Source: Massariosphaeria phaeospora (lineage: Eukaryota; Ascomycota; Dothideomycetes; Pleosporales). Taken from it: 64,000 bases of DNA. The first letter of the stretch is position 1. Every line of letters begins with the position of its first letter. The stretch covers positions 558,001-622,000 of the forward strand of contig JAADJZ010000022.1 in NCBI GenBank assembly GCA_011032825.1. Direction: 5' to 3'. Below the pieces are notes generated by a model. It saw only the letters and a list, made by a program, of their open reading frames with translations. It ran no database searches and was not told the DNA's origin. The translations under genes were made by a program, and so were the position numbers. Shown here piece after piece: positions 22,423 to 33,245 of the stretch.

Positions 22423-23142
22423 ATGCCTCTCACCAACAAAATGGCCAATGCTCAAAGAGAGCAGAACTGCTTCGCCATCACCGCAGAGAGGAAGTACTAC
22501 CACGTCAACAACAGCTTCATCAAGCGGTCGCTTCGTCCCAGCGAGTGGCAGATAAGCCCTTCCAAGGGAACCATCCATGTTCCGAGGTTGAGCATCGAGC
22601 GCATTCTGAACGAAGCAGCAGCCCTGACATATGTCAAGGAAAACTCCACTATTCCCGTCCCCACGCTCCACGCCTGCTTTGAAGACGACCAGTCGGCCTG
22701 CCTCGTTACAAGCTATGTCGACGGCGTGTCCATGAGCGCGCTCAACGACGAGGAAAAGGCGTTTGTGGCGCGCGAATTGGAGTACCATGTTAGCTCTTTG
22801 CATGCGCTCCGTGGACCCCGGCTGGGGGGCGCATCGGGCCATGTAATCCTTCCTTATAGGATGTCACAGAAGACATTTCGAGATGATTGGGAGTTGCGGA
22901 CGTCCTCGAGTGCTGGATATCCCTTTTGCCACAACGACCTCTCCCAGCAGAATGTCATTGTCGACCCCGACACGCTCAAGATCGCTGCTATCATCGACTG
23001 GGAGTATGCGGGGTTCTTTCCGGAGGAGTTTGATGTGCCGTTCTACAGGCGCTTAGGTCCGTCGGTCGCTATCAATGGCGAGGAAGATGATACGGATAAG
23101 TTTATGCAGTTCGTCAAGGATCATCAGGTAATGCAGATATGA
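22423..23142 (+). CDS. Aminoglycoside phosphotransferase (APH)-family kinase-like protein
   Basis: This single-exon gene encodes 239 residues from ATG 22423. The N-lobe is short; a conserved hinge-like stretch (ACLVTSYVDGVSM) is followed by the catalytic loop FCHNDLSQQNVIVD (168-181), with catalytic Asp in HND and metal-binding Asn. The IIDWEYAG motif (190-197) supplies the DFG-equivalent Asp. These are the signatures of the APH/choline-kinase superfamily, whose many fungal members have unknown substrates. The protein is at the short end for the family. It ends 106 bp before the convergent 3' end of STAND gene C. Despite the name, drug resistance should not be assumed. Confidence 0.85.
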   Translation: MPLTNKMANAQREQNCFAITAERKYYHVNNSFIKRSLRPSEWQISPSKGTIHVPRLSIERILNEAAALTYVKENSTIPVPTLHACFEDDQSACLVTSYVDGVSMSALNDEEKAFVARELEYHVSSLHALRGPRLGGASGHVILPYRMSQKTFRDDWELRTSSSAGYPFCHNDLSQQNVIVDPDTLKIAAIIDWEYAGFFPEEFDVPFYRRLGPSVAINGEEDDTDKFMQFVKDHQVMQI

Positions 23143-23248
23143 TTCAGTATTATTTAGTGACTTCGCAGAAGAACTTGCAAGGGGATTTGGTATCAGCAAC
23201 AATCTTGCGTGCTCCAGTTTCATACACCTCCCCACCCTCCCCACCCTC

Positions 23249-26234
23249 TCACCCCTCCTCACCGGAACCGACCAGCGCCCTCGAACGCACCCACTCGTCA
23301 TAGTACTCCTCCAACTGCCTAACATGCGTCTCACTAGCCCTGCGCTCCGCACTCTCCACCGGCAACACCGCCCTCCTCATCTCCAACACCATCCTAGCTA
23401 GCTCCAACGCCTCGCCATACCTCGCCTGGCACTGGTACACAACACACAGATCGAACATAGAAGCCATGGTATCCGGATGCGTCCTATGCAAGTTCTTCTG
23501 GCGGCCGCGCAGCACGCGGAGGTAGACGTGTTCGGCCTCGCCATAGCGCTTCTGGCACTGCAGCAGGATGGCCAGATTGCGGTGCATGTGCAGCGTAGTA
23601 GGGTGCGCGCTGCCGAATCTCGCCTGGTGGCTCTGCAGCACTTCGCGCGTGGTGCGTTCCGCTTGCGGCAGGTCGCCGCGCTGGCGGTGGATCTGCGCGA
23701 GGTTGGCCTTCCAGGCGATGGCGTGGGGATGCGCGGCGTCGAAGAGCTGCGCGAGGCCAGACAGCGCTTGCTCGAGCTGCTGGGCGGCTTCGTCCCAGCG
23801 CTGCAGGCCTTGCAGGACGCAGCCCTTGTTCGCGAGTGCGACGAGCGTCTTGATGTGCTGGAGACCGTGGATTTCTTCCATCCCGTCGAGCACCGTCTGG
23901 AGAATATTGAGTGCTTTGGTGTACTGGGCTTGGCCGAGGTGGGCGAGCGCGAGGTTGTGCATTTGGTCGAGGGTTCGGGGGTCGTCTTCGCCGTATAGCA
24001 TCTCGCAAATGGCAATGGTTTGGTCGTGGTGGACGATTGCTTCGGTGTAATTGCCTTGGCTCTGTAGGGAGAGTCCTTTCTGGTTGAGCGTGGAAATAAT
24101 AGCTGGGTCTTCATCATCGTCTAGAAGATCGAGCTGGCTAGTCAATACGTCGCCTATCGTGTCGGCGTAGACATGTAGGTTACCGAGATGACGCTCTATC
24201 ACGGCCAGATTCCGTTGACAGATGAGCGCGCGCATTGATTTAGGTCCAGTACCAAATGTGCTGATCCTAAGTGCTTCTGTTGCGAATCTTTTCGCTTCCG
24301 CATACCGTCCTAGGATCTGCAGATAGCGAGACACTCTCGATGCCAGCTGCTCTGCTTTCGTGGAGTCCACATGCTTCAAGTCTTGTTCTTCTGGAGATCC
24401 GAAAAGTTCTTCCCATATTGCGACAGTATGCGGTAGGTACTGATCGCATTGGATGAGGTGTGAGTGCTGCTCATCCTCCGAAGGATATTTTGCGGCCATA
24501 ATTTTGAACGCTTCCGTGGTATATTTTGTACGTTGACCAGTGTCCTCCAGGTATACTCGTACAGCAACGTGAACAAGTGAATGCATATCGAATACATTAT
24601 CCAGCGGATCACCAGTGAGGAGCGAGAATACTTTCAGAATACCGAGGTCCTTGGATATTTGGATTGAGTTAGTTCCGGTAGTAAACAATTCCCTAGGGAT
24701 ACGGAATGGCTCCATACAAGCCATCCTACATAGAAGACACAGTGCTGTCTCGCTCTGGGCTTTGAGAGCGTCTATCGAGACAAAAGATTGTATGAACGCT
24801 ACGCTCCGGAACATTGCATTTGGTTTGAAGACCTTCGTGGACCCGAGGAGGGCTGCCTTAGACTTCCAACTCTCATTTAGATGGCGAAGATATGCCCATG
24901 GTGAAAGAGATAGCTCTCTCATACATGCAGCAGCTTGGACGATGGCCAGAGGCAGATACTCGAGATGAGAAAGTAATGGCGTGATACTTTCGTCGTCGAC
25001 TACATCGTCGTCGAGCTGGGACGTTAAGAGACGATAGGCATCGGCCCTGTTCAGCGCCTCCATCTTGAACGCACTCTTTGCCTTGACTAGCTGACACGCC
25101 AGGGCTTTATCCCGGGTAGTGAAAAGCATCGATCCTTGTTCCTTGATAGGGAAGTATCCGTCACAATGCTTGATCGTTGCCGAGTTTATATTATCTACGA
25201 CAAGAAGCCACTGTCCAGATGCAGACGAGGTGAGCCAATTTGATACATCGATCATCCTAAGATTACCGGAAGAAGTGAGGTCTGACAATTGTGCATGTTG
25301 TCCGATTCGAAGGAAGCTGTGCTCGAAATTTGCTTGGCTGGAAGCGCGGACTCAAAAAATCGACGTGGTTGGTGTGGCTTTGCGAAAGCGGGACACAATT
25401 TCGAGTGCGGCTTGAGATTTTCTGTTCTAGTTTAGTATTTCAATGACAATGTTGTTCCAATACGCGGCTGAGAGACGACTATACTTACCCAATTCCACCA
25501 AGACCAAAAAGGGCCGCTCTCTGATCCAGGCATGGTGTGAGCAGGCATTGCAAGATCGGGTCTAAGAAAGCGTCACAAGTGATGAACTCCGATTTTGGGG
25601 GTAGGTTCAACATGATAGACACCGTAGTGACTCGTGGGGTTTGAGGGATCGCATTATGTTGAACATCAGCTGGTGTGGCGCCGTGAAAGGGCTGGGGTGC
25701 GTGTCGGTCAAGCCCGAAGTTTGTGCTTTGAGGCTTTGAGGCCTGCAACATATCTCCAGGAAGTAACAGACTCTACTATGTTAGCTTTCAGATGTACATC
25801 GCTCCACTGTCCATTACTCACAAAGATGTGTATATCTGTAATGTCCTTTGACAGGTTGCTATCTGTTCCTTCATGGCAGTGATCTTTTGCAGCTGCTTGA
25901 AGGACGCTCTCGACTTCCTCAACTTGACGCGTGTTGTATCGTGATCCTCAATGACTAACGGCTCAAGCAGACTCTGTAACGGGCGAGCTGAACGAATGCA
26001 GTCATCCATCATGGACTGAAGGCGGCCTGGGTGGTTGATCAAACATGACTGAACAGTTGGTGACTGCGCCATGACTAAGAAGTTATCCAGCTCTTGGATC
26101 GATGTTTTGATTAAACCTGGAGCGCTTCGTAAGCTACCTGGATATTTTGATAGTCGTTCAAAACTCCCAAAAGTCTATACTGCAATCTGGGCAACGGCGG
26201 CAATTCCGCCAGCAACCACGAGAAACTCCGCCAT
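23249..26234 (-). pseudogene. STAND NLR-like protein (N-domain / NB-ARC / TPR), copy C, with several stops
   Basis: It reads on the minus strand from ATG 26234. The N-domain (MAEFLVVAGGIAAVAQ...) is homologous to copies A and B but has TAG at 26175-26177, where A and B have Tyr. The P-loop GLGGIGKSQAAL is assembled across a 67-nt intron (25422-25488). Beyond it TGA at 25352-25354 replaces the Trp that copy A shows in its IFW block. The rest is one long clean frame (23249-25288): Walker B (LLVVDN), LFTTRD, LPLAI, a winged-helix region, then at least six 42-residue TPRs and a charged C-terminus. Exons between 25489 and 25860 could not be joined in phase. A shorter TPR-rich product could in theory start inside, but the full protein is lost. 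It is convergent with the APH gene. Confidence 0.85.
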
Positions 26235-26949
26235 GTCCAAAGAACGGCAAGGGAAACTGGCCGAAGTATCGGCATGCTGGCCAAGCGGGGATGTGCGGAG
26301 TTTTTGAATTCTGGGCGATTGAGATTGAGCCCGGTTGCGCAACAAGGCACATGGCTGAGCACCTGCCTCCTAGTCGGGTCGAGGTCACAATCGTTACCTC
26401 ATATGCAGCAAGGCCGCACACTGTGCCTCACTTCATAGGACTTACTCACAGTGCACTCGTGCTTGGTAGTGCGTGGCGCGAGTACTCGCTTTCTCTCATC
26501 GGATAGTATTGTCGGCATCCGTAATCTTCTCCTGATCGTTTATACATCCCCCGATGATCGATAACGTATGGAGAGCCTCGAGGTGTCAAAAGCTAAAGTC
26601 GTTAACCGAATTTGTAGCACATTGATTCTGCATTGGGAGCTATCCTGCTATTAGAATCAGACATATATATTGCGGTTTCAGTAAAACGTTCGGAGAAAAC
26701 ACTGTGCCTAGATCGAGTGTTAGACATCCCAGCAATTGATCTTGTGCATTCTAGCGATGATTTCGTGCTAGCTCAAGTTCATATCCTTCTAGAAGCTCTT
26801 ACAGAGCTCACGCGTCGAGACTGTGGCGGAATTACCTCTCCAATGATGATAAGGACCGCCTTGATATTCAGCCTAATCCTTCGGTTTTTGACTTGATGTT
26901 ATGTTTGATATTATGCTCAACGGTAAAACCTTTGTCAAGATTGACCTTA
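26235..26949. other. Spacer between DUF6590 copy C and STAND gene C
   Basis: About 700 bp, similar to the 640-bp spacer at copy A. A plus-strand frame of 87 codons (26633-26896) has no recognised motif. No other feature is seen. Confidence 0.35.
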
Positions 26950-27976
26950 AAAAGCGACAGGCTGTATTGTGCGATCCTTGATGACGGCAGGAAGCGCGGG
27001 CAAGTCTGGATGGCGTGCAAACTATTTTAGTATCTCTGAGTGTGTACACCCACTATGCAATACCGCATGCACTGCTGGAGTCACATCTTTCCTCGACGTG
27101 CCTTCCAAGGTTGTTTGGAACAAGTGTGGACTAGGTGACATATGGAGTGACCGGATCTCGTTCGAATCACTACAAACAGTCGTACGATCGTAAAGGCCAA
27201 TATTCCTCGGCCATGAGGATCATGCCACGGAACCACGAGGATCCGTCCCTCAGCGAAAGATGTCCTTGGGCTCCTGATACCTTCATAGGCTAGAGAACTC
27301 GGTGACAGGGACATGGATCTCGTGGTAGAGTGACGTACGAGAATACAGCTCTCGATTGTAGGGGTTCGCAGGATATCCGTTTTCATTTTCTTGCCACTCG
27401 GTCGACCAGTCGAATCTAAAGACCTATTAACAGTCATGCAGCCTGTCGAGTCAGCAAACCAACGCTTTGCAGGTACAGTCACGTACTGATGGTTGCAGTA
27501 TGTTAGGGTGTAATCGCACATGAGCTGTGGTAGGAAGAGCTCGCGAACGAATTCGGAAAGGGATTGTATTGTTCCGGACAGAGGACATCCGCGTTCGACT
27601 GTACGGTAGGTTGCTGCGCGCCATGGTACGTGTATGAGGAACTTGTGTTCGAATATGTGTCAAATACCCTAGGAGTAGCTGCATGACGTGCGCGATACGC
27701 TGAGTCGAAGCATTCATGGATCAGATGCAGATGGAGACCAGAGCGCCACTCGTTAGCACCCATTACGCTGCGGCGACGAGGACTCTCACGTAGAGAAGAT
27801 GAGGGGTTCGTCAACAATGGAAGACGACATGGCCGTAGATGTGAGCGGATGCGCATCAGTGAGTAGACATTGGTGTCGCGCAAGAGAGCGGGGCAAAGTT
27901 CGGGCCGGCGGGGTACTTGGCACCTGGACGCCCGGGCCAGCCTCGCTGCCCAGACCTCGGGAGTCGTCATCGTCAC
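26950..27976 (-). pseudogene. DUF6590 gene, copy C, broken
   Basis: The minus-strand frame 27503-27976 is a Ser/Tyr/His-rich, disordered-looking N-terminal part. The frame at 27081-27521 contains the start of a DUF6590 domain (SPRTSFAEGRILVV, then IVRLFVVIRTRSGHSICHLVHT). It then loses frame near 27090; the following sequence continues as domain-like protein in another frame and meets a TAG near 27025. The usual KxFFKKGR opening has drifted to SFAEGR. The gene sits just upstream of, and on the same strand as, STAND gene C, repeating the order of copies A and B. Assignment rests on motif order and position; similarity is weaker than for the other copies. Confidence 0.55.
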
Positions 27977-28235
27977 CCTTCGCCATCATACCCTTTGTAC
28001 CTCTTCGGCCTCTTCACAACACAGTTCTTCACCAACAATACATTTCCACAGCACAACCGTCACAGCCACCAAGCGTCTATTACTGATCGTATCTTGTTGT
28101 TTGTATCCGGAGCTGCTAGCTTGACCGCCGTACGCGCTCGCTAACACTGATAGATCGCTTCACCATCCACGAAAAGCACAGCGTCCTGCTCCCACGTCGT
28201 CCTGCCTGCGTAAACGCGATTCCTCTTCACATCGG

Positions 28236-29322
28236 TGTAGATCCGAGAAGCCGGTAGGAGCCAAATTCGAACCTACAGCCTCGCGCCCATACCTACCCAA
28301 CGAGCATCATCAGCCAAACTCTCCTGCATCGGTCGACAACGGGGAAGTACGCGGGCGTACAGTCCCCGATATACTCGATCTGAGTCGCGTAACTACGTGG
28401 ACCATTGTCAATGCCCACTCGTCTCCGGGGCTTCCACCATTCCAATGTACGTGTGAAGTCATTGATCCATGACCTGAACCGGCCTACTTAGTCACTTAGG
28501 TCAACACTAGGGCGATCGGTCGATAGCAGAGTCCAAGCTACAATCACTCTTGCCCCCTTTCCACAAGCACCAGCATCACATATTGAACGCGAGGCGCTAG
28601 ACGGCGATCAACATACCCAGGTACCAGATCGACTTTCAGATATCGCCTTTGGATTTTACGTTCACATCGGTCAGCATTTCGCTACCTGGACCACTGCCGT
28701 TTTTTCCTTTCATTCCTCTTTGCTGCATGGGGCCAATTACGAAATTACCGCTTCTGCTGCCGTGTCCCTCTCTTTCTTTTCCTTGCCGTTCGTCCTATTC
28801 TATGCCGCTTCTCCATCAGCATCATGGTATAGCATTACTCAAGGTGTATTCCGGTCTACCTTTGCGATGGCTGCTTTCTTCTGGCTTTGTTGTTACCAAT
28901 ATGCTGCTGTCCAAGAAGCCCATCGACCAACCTATAGCTCATTCCACAATGATATATATTTCGACTACTCCAGCATTACCCATACCGGAAGCCTCTGGAA
29001 TCGAGGTATCCCTCAATGGCTTGACCCCAACCTGCCTTCAGAACCTCCGCCGCTTGCATCGATACTGACAACCTTTCACGCCGGTGTACCACATCCGAAT
29101 TCGTCTCCAGAACCCCCTGCATTCCCACCAATTCCAACACCCCCTTCCCCTTCCGATCCTTCTCCCGATCCTTCTCCCGATCCTTCTCCCGATCCTGCCC
29201 CTAATCCTCCCCCAGAACCTCCACATCTTCCACCCATCCCGACGCCCATCGATACCGCAACGCTCACTTGCAGGGAGACATTGACGGAATGCAGTCTCAA
29301 ATGCTCTTGTATTGCGGTATGA
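28236..29322 (+). CDS. Hypothetical protein with hydrophobic segments and a Pro-Asp-Pro-Ser repeat
   Basis: An open frame from about 28236 joins to 28500-29322 through a well-formed 53-nt intron (28447-28499, GTACGT donor, acceptor TTAG). The start codon is not identified and may lie in an earlier exon. The protein has two hydrophobic stretches (SLSFFSLPFVLFYAA and MAAFFWLCCY), then a proline-rich region whose core is three copies of the 12-nt unit tctcccgatcct (29159-29194), giving PDPSPDPSPDP. It ends with a short Cys-containing tail (CRETLTECSLKCSC). No family is recognised. The clean frame across a plausible intron supports coding, but the N-terminus is uncertain. Confidence 0.45.
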
Positions 29323-29806
29323 ACTTAGATAGATGCTCTTAGATAGAAGTTGCACTTAGCCCAATTTGCACCACAAGACCGTGATGAGTAGTAGTTGTTC
29401 AGTTTCTTCCACGAGAGTGCGGTACGATTCAGTTGCAAAACTCGTTTCCGCAAGGAAGGAAAGAACACACTCCAAATGGTGGAGTGGGCTGACGGTTTCA
29501 TATGCCAGTCTGACACGTCGTCGACGTCGAAGCCGGAGACGTGTCTCCGTCATCAAGTTCATGAGCCATCTGAGGCATCTAGAAAGCTTCCGAACACATG
29601 CCATCAGGAACGATTCTCCATCCATCTCTCACCCGATTGAGGTAGCATCCTACGGCAGAACCATCTTCATCACGAGGAACAAACGATAAAGTAGGCGCCG
29701 TTAGGCCCTCGACTTTCATAATTCAAGATATTCGCAACCACTATTGAGACAAACGACTTTCATTACAGGCCGCTGATATCCAGGCAAACAGCCTGCACCT
29801 AGAGCC

Positions 29807-29893
29807 TCACAACTTGAAGTCGCTTTTCACAAGCTTTTCGCTCAACGCCCACAGCCTCTCCGCATTCTTCGGATCTTTGGCGTAAGGCGCTGC
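29807..29893 (-). pseudogene. Relic of an SDR gene 3' end
   Basis: The last 28 codons and stop of an SDR gene, homologous to the end of the intact SDR gene at 38442-39653. Comparing the two, nine codons differ, eight of them silently, and one changes Arg to Ser. The piece therefore came from a gene under protein-level constraint and was not produced by recent copying of the intact one. Similarity also extends past the stop into 3' flanking sequence. Upstream the SDR sequence stops abruptly near 29894, where a TPR fragment on the other strand begins. Confidence 0.75.
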
Positions 29894-29897
29894 ACGC

Positions 29898-30235
29898 ACG
29901 TCAACCTCGCAATGGCACTTCACGACCACGGCAAGTTCGACGAAGCATGAATAATCGTCTCACGCGTCTTGCCGCTGTTTGAGTCGACCGTCGGCGCTGC
30001 TCATAGGCATACCCTCGAAGCGATGGAGTTGCTGGTCATTCTGTATCAGCACCAGCAAAGATTTACCAGAGCACTCTGGTTCGGTACCCGGTTGCGTGAT
30101 CTGCGCATTCAACAGCTGGGCCCAGATCACGCGGATTCTCGGCGAAGTTGTCGCCATGTGGAAGATTTGGAGGAGGATGTGGAAGAGATAAGATCCACTC
30201 ATGTCTTGTCGGGGCAGGTCTCCATCGTCGCGTAA
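29898..30235 (+). pseudogene. Relic of a STAND gene TPR C-terminus (copy D)
   Basis: A plus-strand fragment reads as the last two TPRs and C-terminal end of a protein like STAND copies A and B: LAMALHDHGKFDEA, a TGA at 29948-29950, then LEAMELLVILYQHQQRF, RALWFGTRLRDLRIQQLG and SRRSCRHVEDLEED. These line up with the ends of A (LELATRARNGRSQQFG) and B. No N-domain or NB-ARC is found upstream; the fragment abuts the SDR relic at about 29895. It is non-functional and marks a former fourth copy. Confidence 0.75.
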
Positions 30236-31258
30236 TATCCTCGTTTCTGTGTGGCATCTCTTTACGATAATCTTCCTTTTCGTATATGTTTTGTGGAACA
30301 GCATGTTTTCCGTCCTCGCCTCTCTTCTTTGTTAAATCTGAATAACGTCAGAGTATCTTACGTGGTTTTCGCGAGTTCCGCCATTTTCGAGTTCCGCCAC
30401 TCGGGTTTGCCGCCGACGGCGTGACGCGTGCTCTCTTTCGTGTATGCATTGCGTCGTACGCTGTGCACCGTAGCACAACAACGCGCCAAACTCGCAAACC
30501 CGAAAAATGGTTGGACCTACTGCAAGCAACACGAATATGCGGCGTTATCGGACCCGTCGCAGGAGGGTGCTACCTTCACGTTCGACCGGTCGATCAATCG
30601 AGAGTTGATGAGCAATCGTCACACGATAGCAATATGTGATCGGATTCTTGGCATCGCCACTTGATTCCTTCGCGAGTTCCGAAGATTTGCCCCCGCACGT
30701 GATACCACCTGGAGCACGTCGTTGTGTTTTGGTGACACAGACCACTCATTTAGTTCGAGTCGTGACACAGACCCGTTGAATCGCGCACAACACGAGGGGA
30801 TGGGAGTACAACACACCGCAAGTTTGAGTTTTCACCACCCGCGTTGAGCATCAAGGACGCCGTGCGGTGTGAGTGACATGGTGTCGCTGCGCAATGATAT
30901 GGCGAGTATCCTTCTACAGTACGCTCATAGTGACCTCGAGCAAGTGAGATACGCCTTGATAAGAAGAAGTTAGAGCCAGTCGGCTAAGAATCCAAGATTC
31001 GTGACACGTTTCGGGGGTAAGCCGGTGCCACACATCTTGCCAAATGACTGGCTAATGCCGTGGTCAAAAACTAGATACATACTAACCCTATTCTATGTCA
31101 ATCGCATGACACGTTGATTCGGGGGATGGTCTACATGTTTCATTGCACATCTAGCGCCGCCGTGTACATCTAACTGGCCCAAGTGGGCCTTTTCTTCCTC
31201 CTCTCTCCTGCTGCTACTGCCTGTTACTACAGTTCTTCCGCCTCATACCAAAGACAAC
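30236..31258. other. Intergenic, no supported gene
   Basis: Only short overlapping frames are present, without motifs. A pair of 12-16 bp near-repeats with gttccg(cc) around 30370-30400 is the only visible structure. Confidence 0.4.
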
Positions 31259-31797
31259 ATGGAGTGTACGCGCCTCGAGTTGAAGGAAGGTCCAGGTATG
31301 TCTTCGTTACGAGTCCCTCCTGACATCTACTGACCAGTTCAGATAACCCGAAGTGGTTGACCCGTCTCTTGCCCTATCCTTCGGGCTTCGACCAGCCACT
31401 TCGGATGTCACCCACATCTCGGTACAAAGCCCTCGCCATCGCTCGAGCTATCAGGTTGAAGAATGTTCTTGCACCGAAAGTCTTAGGCATTGGGCCATCG
31501 CTACACGGAGAAGTTCGGACAGAGGAATATATATGGCCACATTATACATGCCATGCATGCCTCCAACCCTTCGCAGGGCACCGGCCCCACGACCGGAACG
31601 CCATCTCAAACCACACAAGCTTATACGCCAGCGGTTCCCACGCCGCCTTCAACCTCCTCCACCACCACGGATCGAATACCGATCCGTCTGGGCCCACGGA
31701 GACCCAAAACTCTTCGCCGCCACCACCACCTCCTCCTCCTCCTCCGCCGCCGCCGAGAAACCCGCCGCGACCTTCTATACAGGGGGAAACACAGTAA
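31259..31797 (+). CDS. Small hypothetical protein with polyproline tract
   Basis: Two exons, 31259-31295 and 31343-31797, give 163 residues. ATG 31259 has a good context (caacATGG). The 47-nt intron 31296-31342 has a GTATGT donor, a CTACTGAC branch and a CAG acceptor and keeps the frame. The middle contains KALAIARAIRLKN, a likely helix. The C-terminus has a run of 13 prolines encoded by CCN triplets (about 31720-31760), a repeat prone to length change. Two other frames are also open through this region because of the triplet repeat, so the frame choice rests on the intron. No family is recognised. Confidence 0.45.
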
Positions 31798-33245
31798 TTG
31801 CGAGTGCAGTGGGGTCACGCGATTACTCGTTCGTTGAGACGCCGGACTATTCTATTCTCGTCACTCATTCACACCACTTTTAGCTAGTTCTAGTTTTGCC
31901 TCTGTAACAGATCAATGTGAACACTGTCACTTGGTTTCCATTTATTGCGAGTGGAGCCAGACATGTCATCTTTTCGTGTTCCACTCTGGTGTTGTTTAGC
32001 GTGATGTTGTGACCCTAGGTGCGGCTGCAGTTTCTCATTGGATGACTGCGATCTAATCATGCACCCACTCCGATCACGGCCCCAGATCTTATACTATGAA
32101 AATACAGGGCACGTAGTAGACCTGGATCTTCCGCACCTATTCTCAGCACAAGTACTCTAGTGCGCTTCCGAGAACGCTAAAATGAAGAGTAGGGCTACGT
32201 CGCCATCACGACCATGGAAATGGTAACGCAGTTTCCCCTGCCTACGCCTTTTGAACATACTCTGTCGACTTTTGCGGCCTGTAGTTTTGGAAGATAAGTT
32301 TACTAAAAGTTGATACCTAAACCGGCTTGACTCAGTGATGTGGTCTACCTGTTACAATGTGTCGACTTCAAAATCGAAAGAGCATTCAATTTCTTTCGTT
32401 CCTTGACGACCAACCCCCCTAGCAAAAAGAAAACACTTACTAGACCAAACCAGACGTTCCCCACTGTTAACAGGCATGTTGAAATTTACGTCGAATTAAC
32501 GATCATCATGAGCCCTTACCCAAACAATACACAGGGATGTCGCGGGGAGCGACGGGCAACGTGCCGTCAAACTAACCTCTTTTCAAATCTACTGCAGAGG
32601 TTTGTGTCACGAAGTAGTAGGTCGTGAAGATGCTGCGATGTTAAGTTAGTATATAGGCGACGCTGGAGGGCAGGCACTGCTTCGGAGTGTGTCTCGAATA
32701 CAGCAACCATGCCTGCTCCTAGATGAATAGCATCAAACAAAACGATCAAGCAAATACTGAGCCTGGGGCTCATAACGGCGCCATGATGATGCTCGCAACG
32801 TCAATGGTACCTACATCCTACCTACATACTCTAGTGCGAAGCTTGTAAGGGTCGAGCCGCTGTGGGAGAAAAACTATGGACGGTCATTCGTCCACTGTTC
32901 ACCGTTCAAGGAGGGGTTGGGACCTGGGACTGCAAGGTCGCGGTCTCCCCTGCCGATGTTGTTGGCAGACATCCCACATGTCTGGTCGCCCTGGCTTCGG
33001 CAGAAGAGGCCCGAAAATCGCAGAAGTCGATATCTCGTTGAGTCGGTTTAAACCCGCAGTATACTTCTGAGGATAAGGAACCTTTATTCTCAGTGCACAC
33101 GAGATTGCCTGAAACTAAGTCGTGACTTTACTCTTCTCACACCGAGGTTCCTGGTGATAGATGTTCAGTGGTGCGTGGTGCGTTGTGGTGCAAGGCTTCG
33201 GGCGTCAGTCGCGACGTGGCAGTAGTCCTAGAACCACCGAGCACG
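31798..33245. other. Intergenic, no supported gene
   Basis: A minus-strand frame at 32567-32773 (68 codons) starts with a hydrophobic, signal-like stretch (LSICLIVLFDAIHLGAGMVA), but no second exon could be joined. Nothing else is supported. Confidence 0.35.

Noticed and set aside
22423..23142. Drug-resistance gene
   Set aside because: APH-fold proteins are common in fungi with unrelated or unknown substrates; the name alone does not support resistance.
23398..24117. Long overlapping minus- and plus-strand frames of 160-239 codons inside STAND gene C
   Set aside because: They are Arg/Ser/Ala-rich shadows of the GC-rich TPR coding sequence in other frames.
28240..28285. tRNA-like T-arm (gtagg...cctac with ttcgaa)
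   Set aside because: No D-arm, anticodon arm or acceptor stem could be formed around it.
29038..29355. Minus-strand Gly/Arg-repeat protein
   Set aside because: Antisense reading of the tctcccgatcct repeat; the plus frame continues across a good intron.
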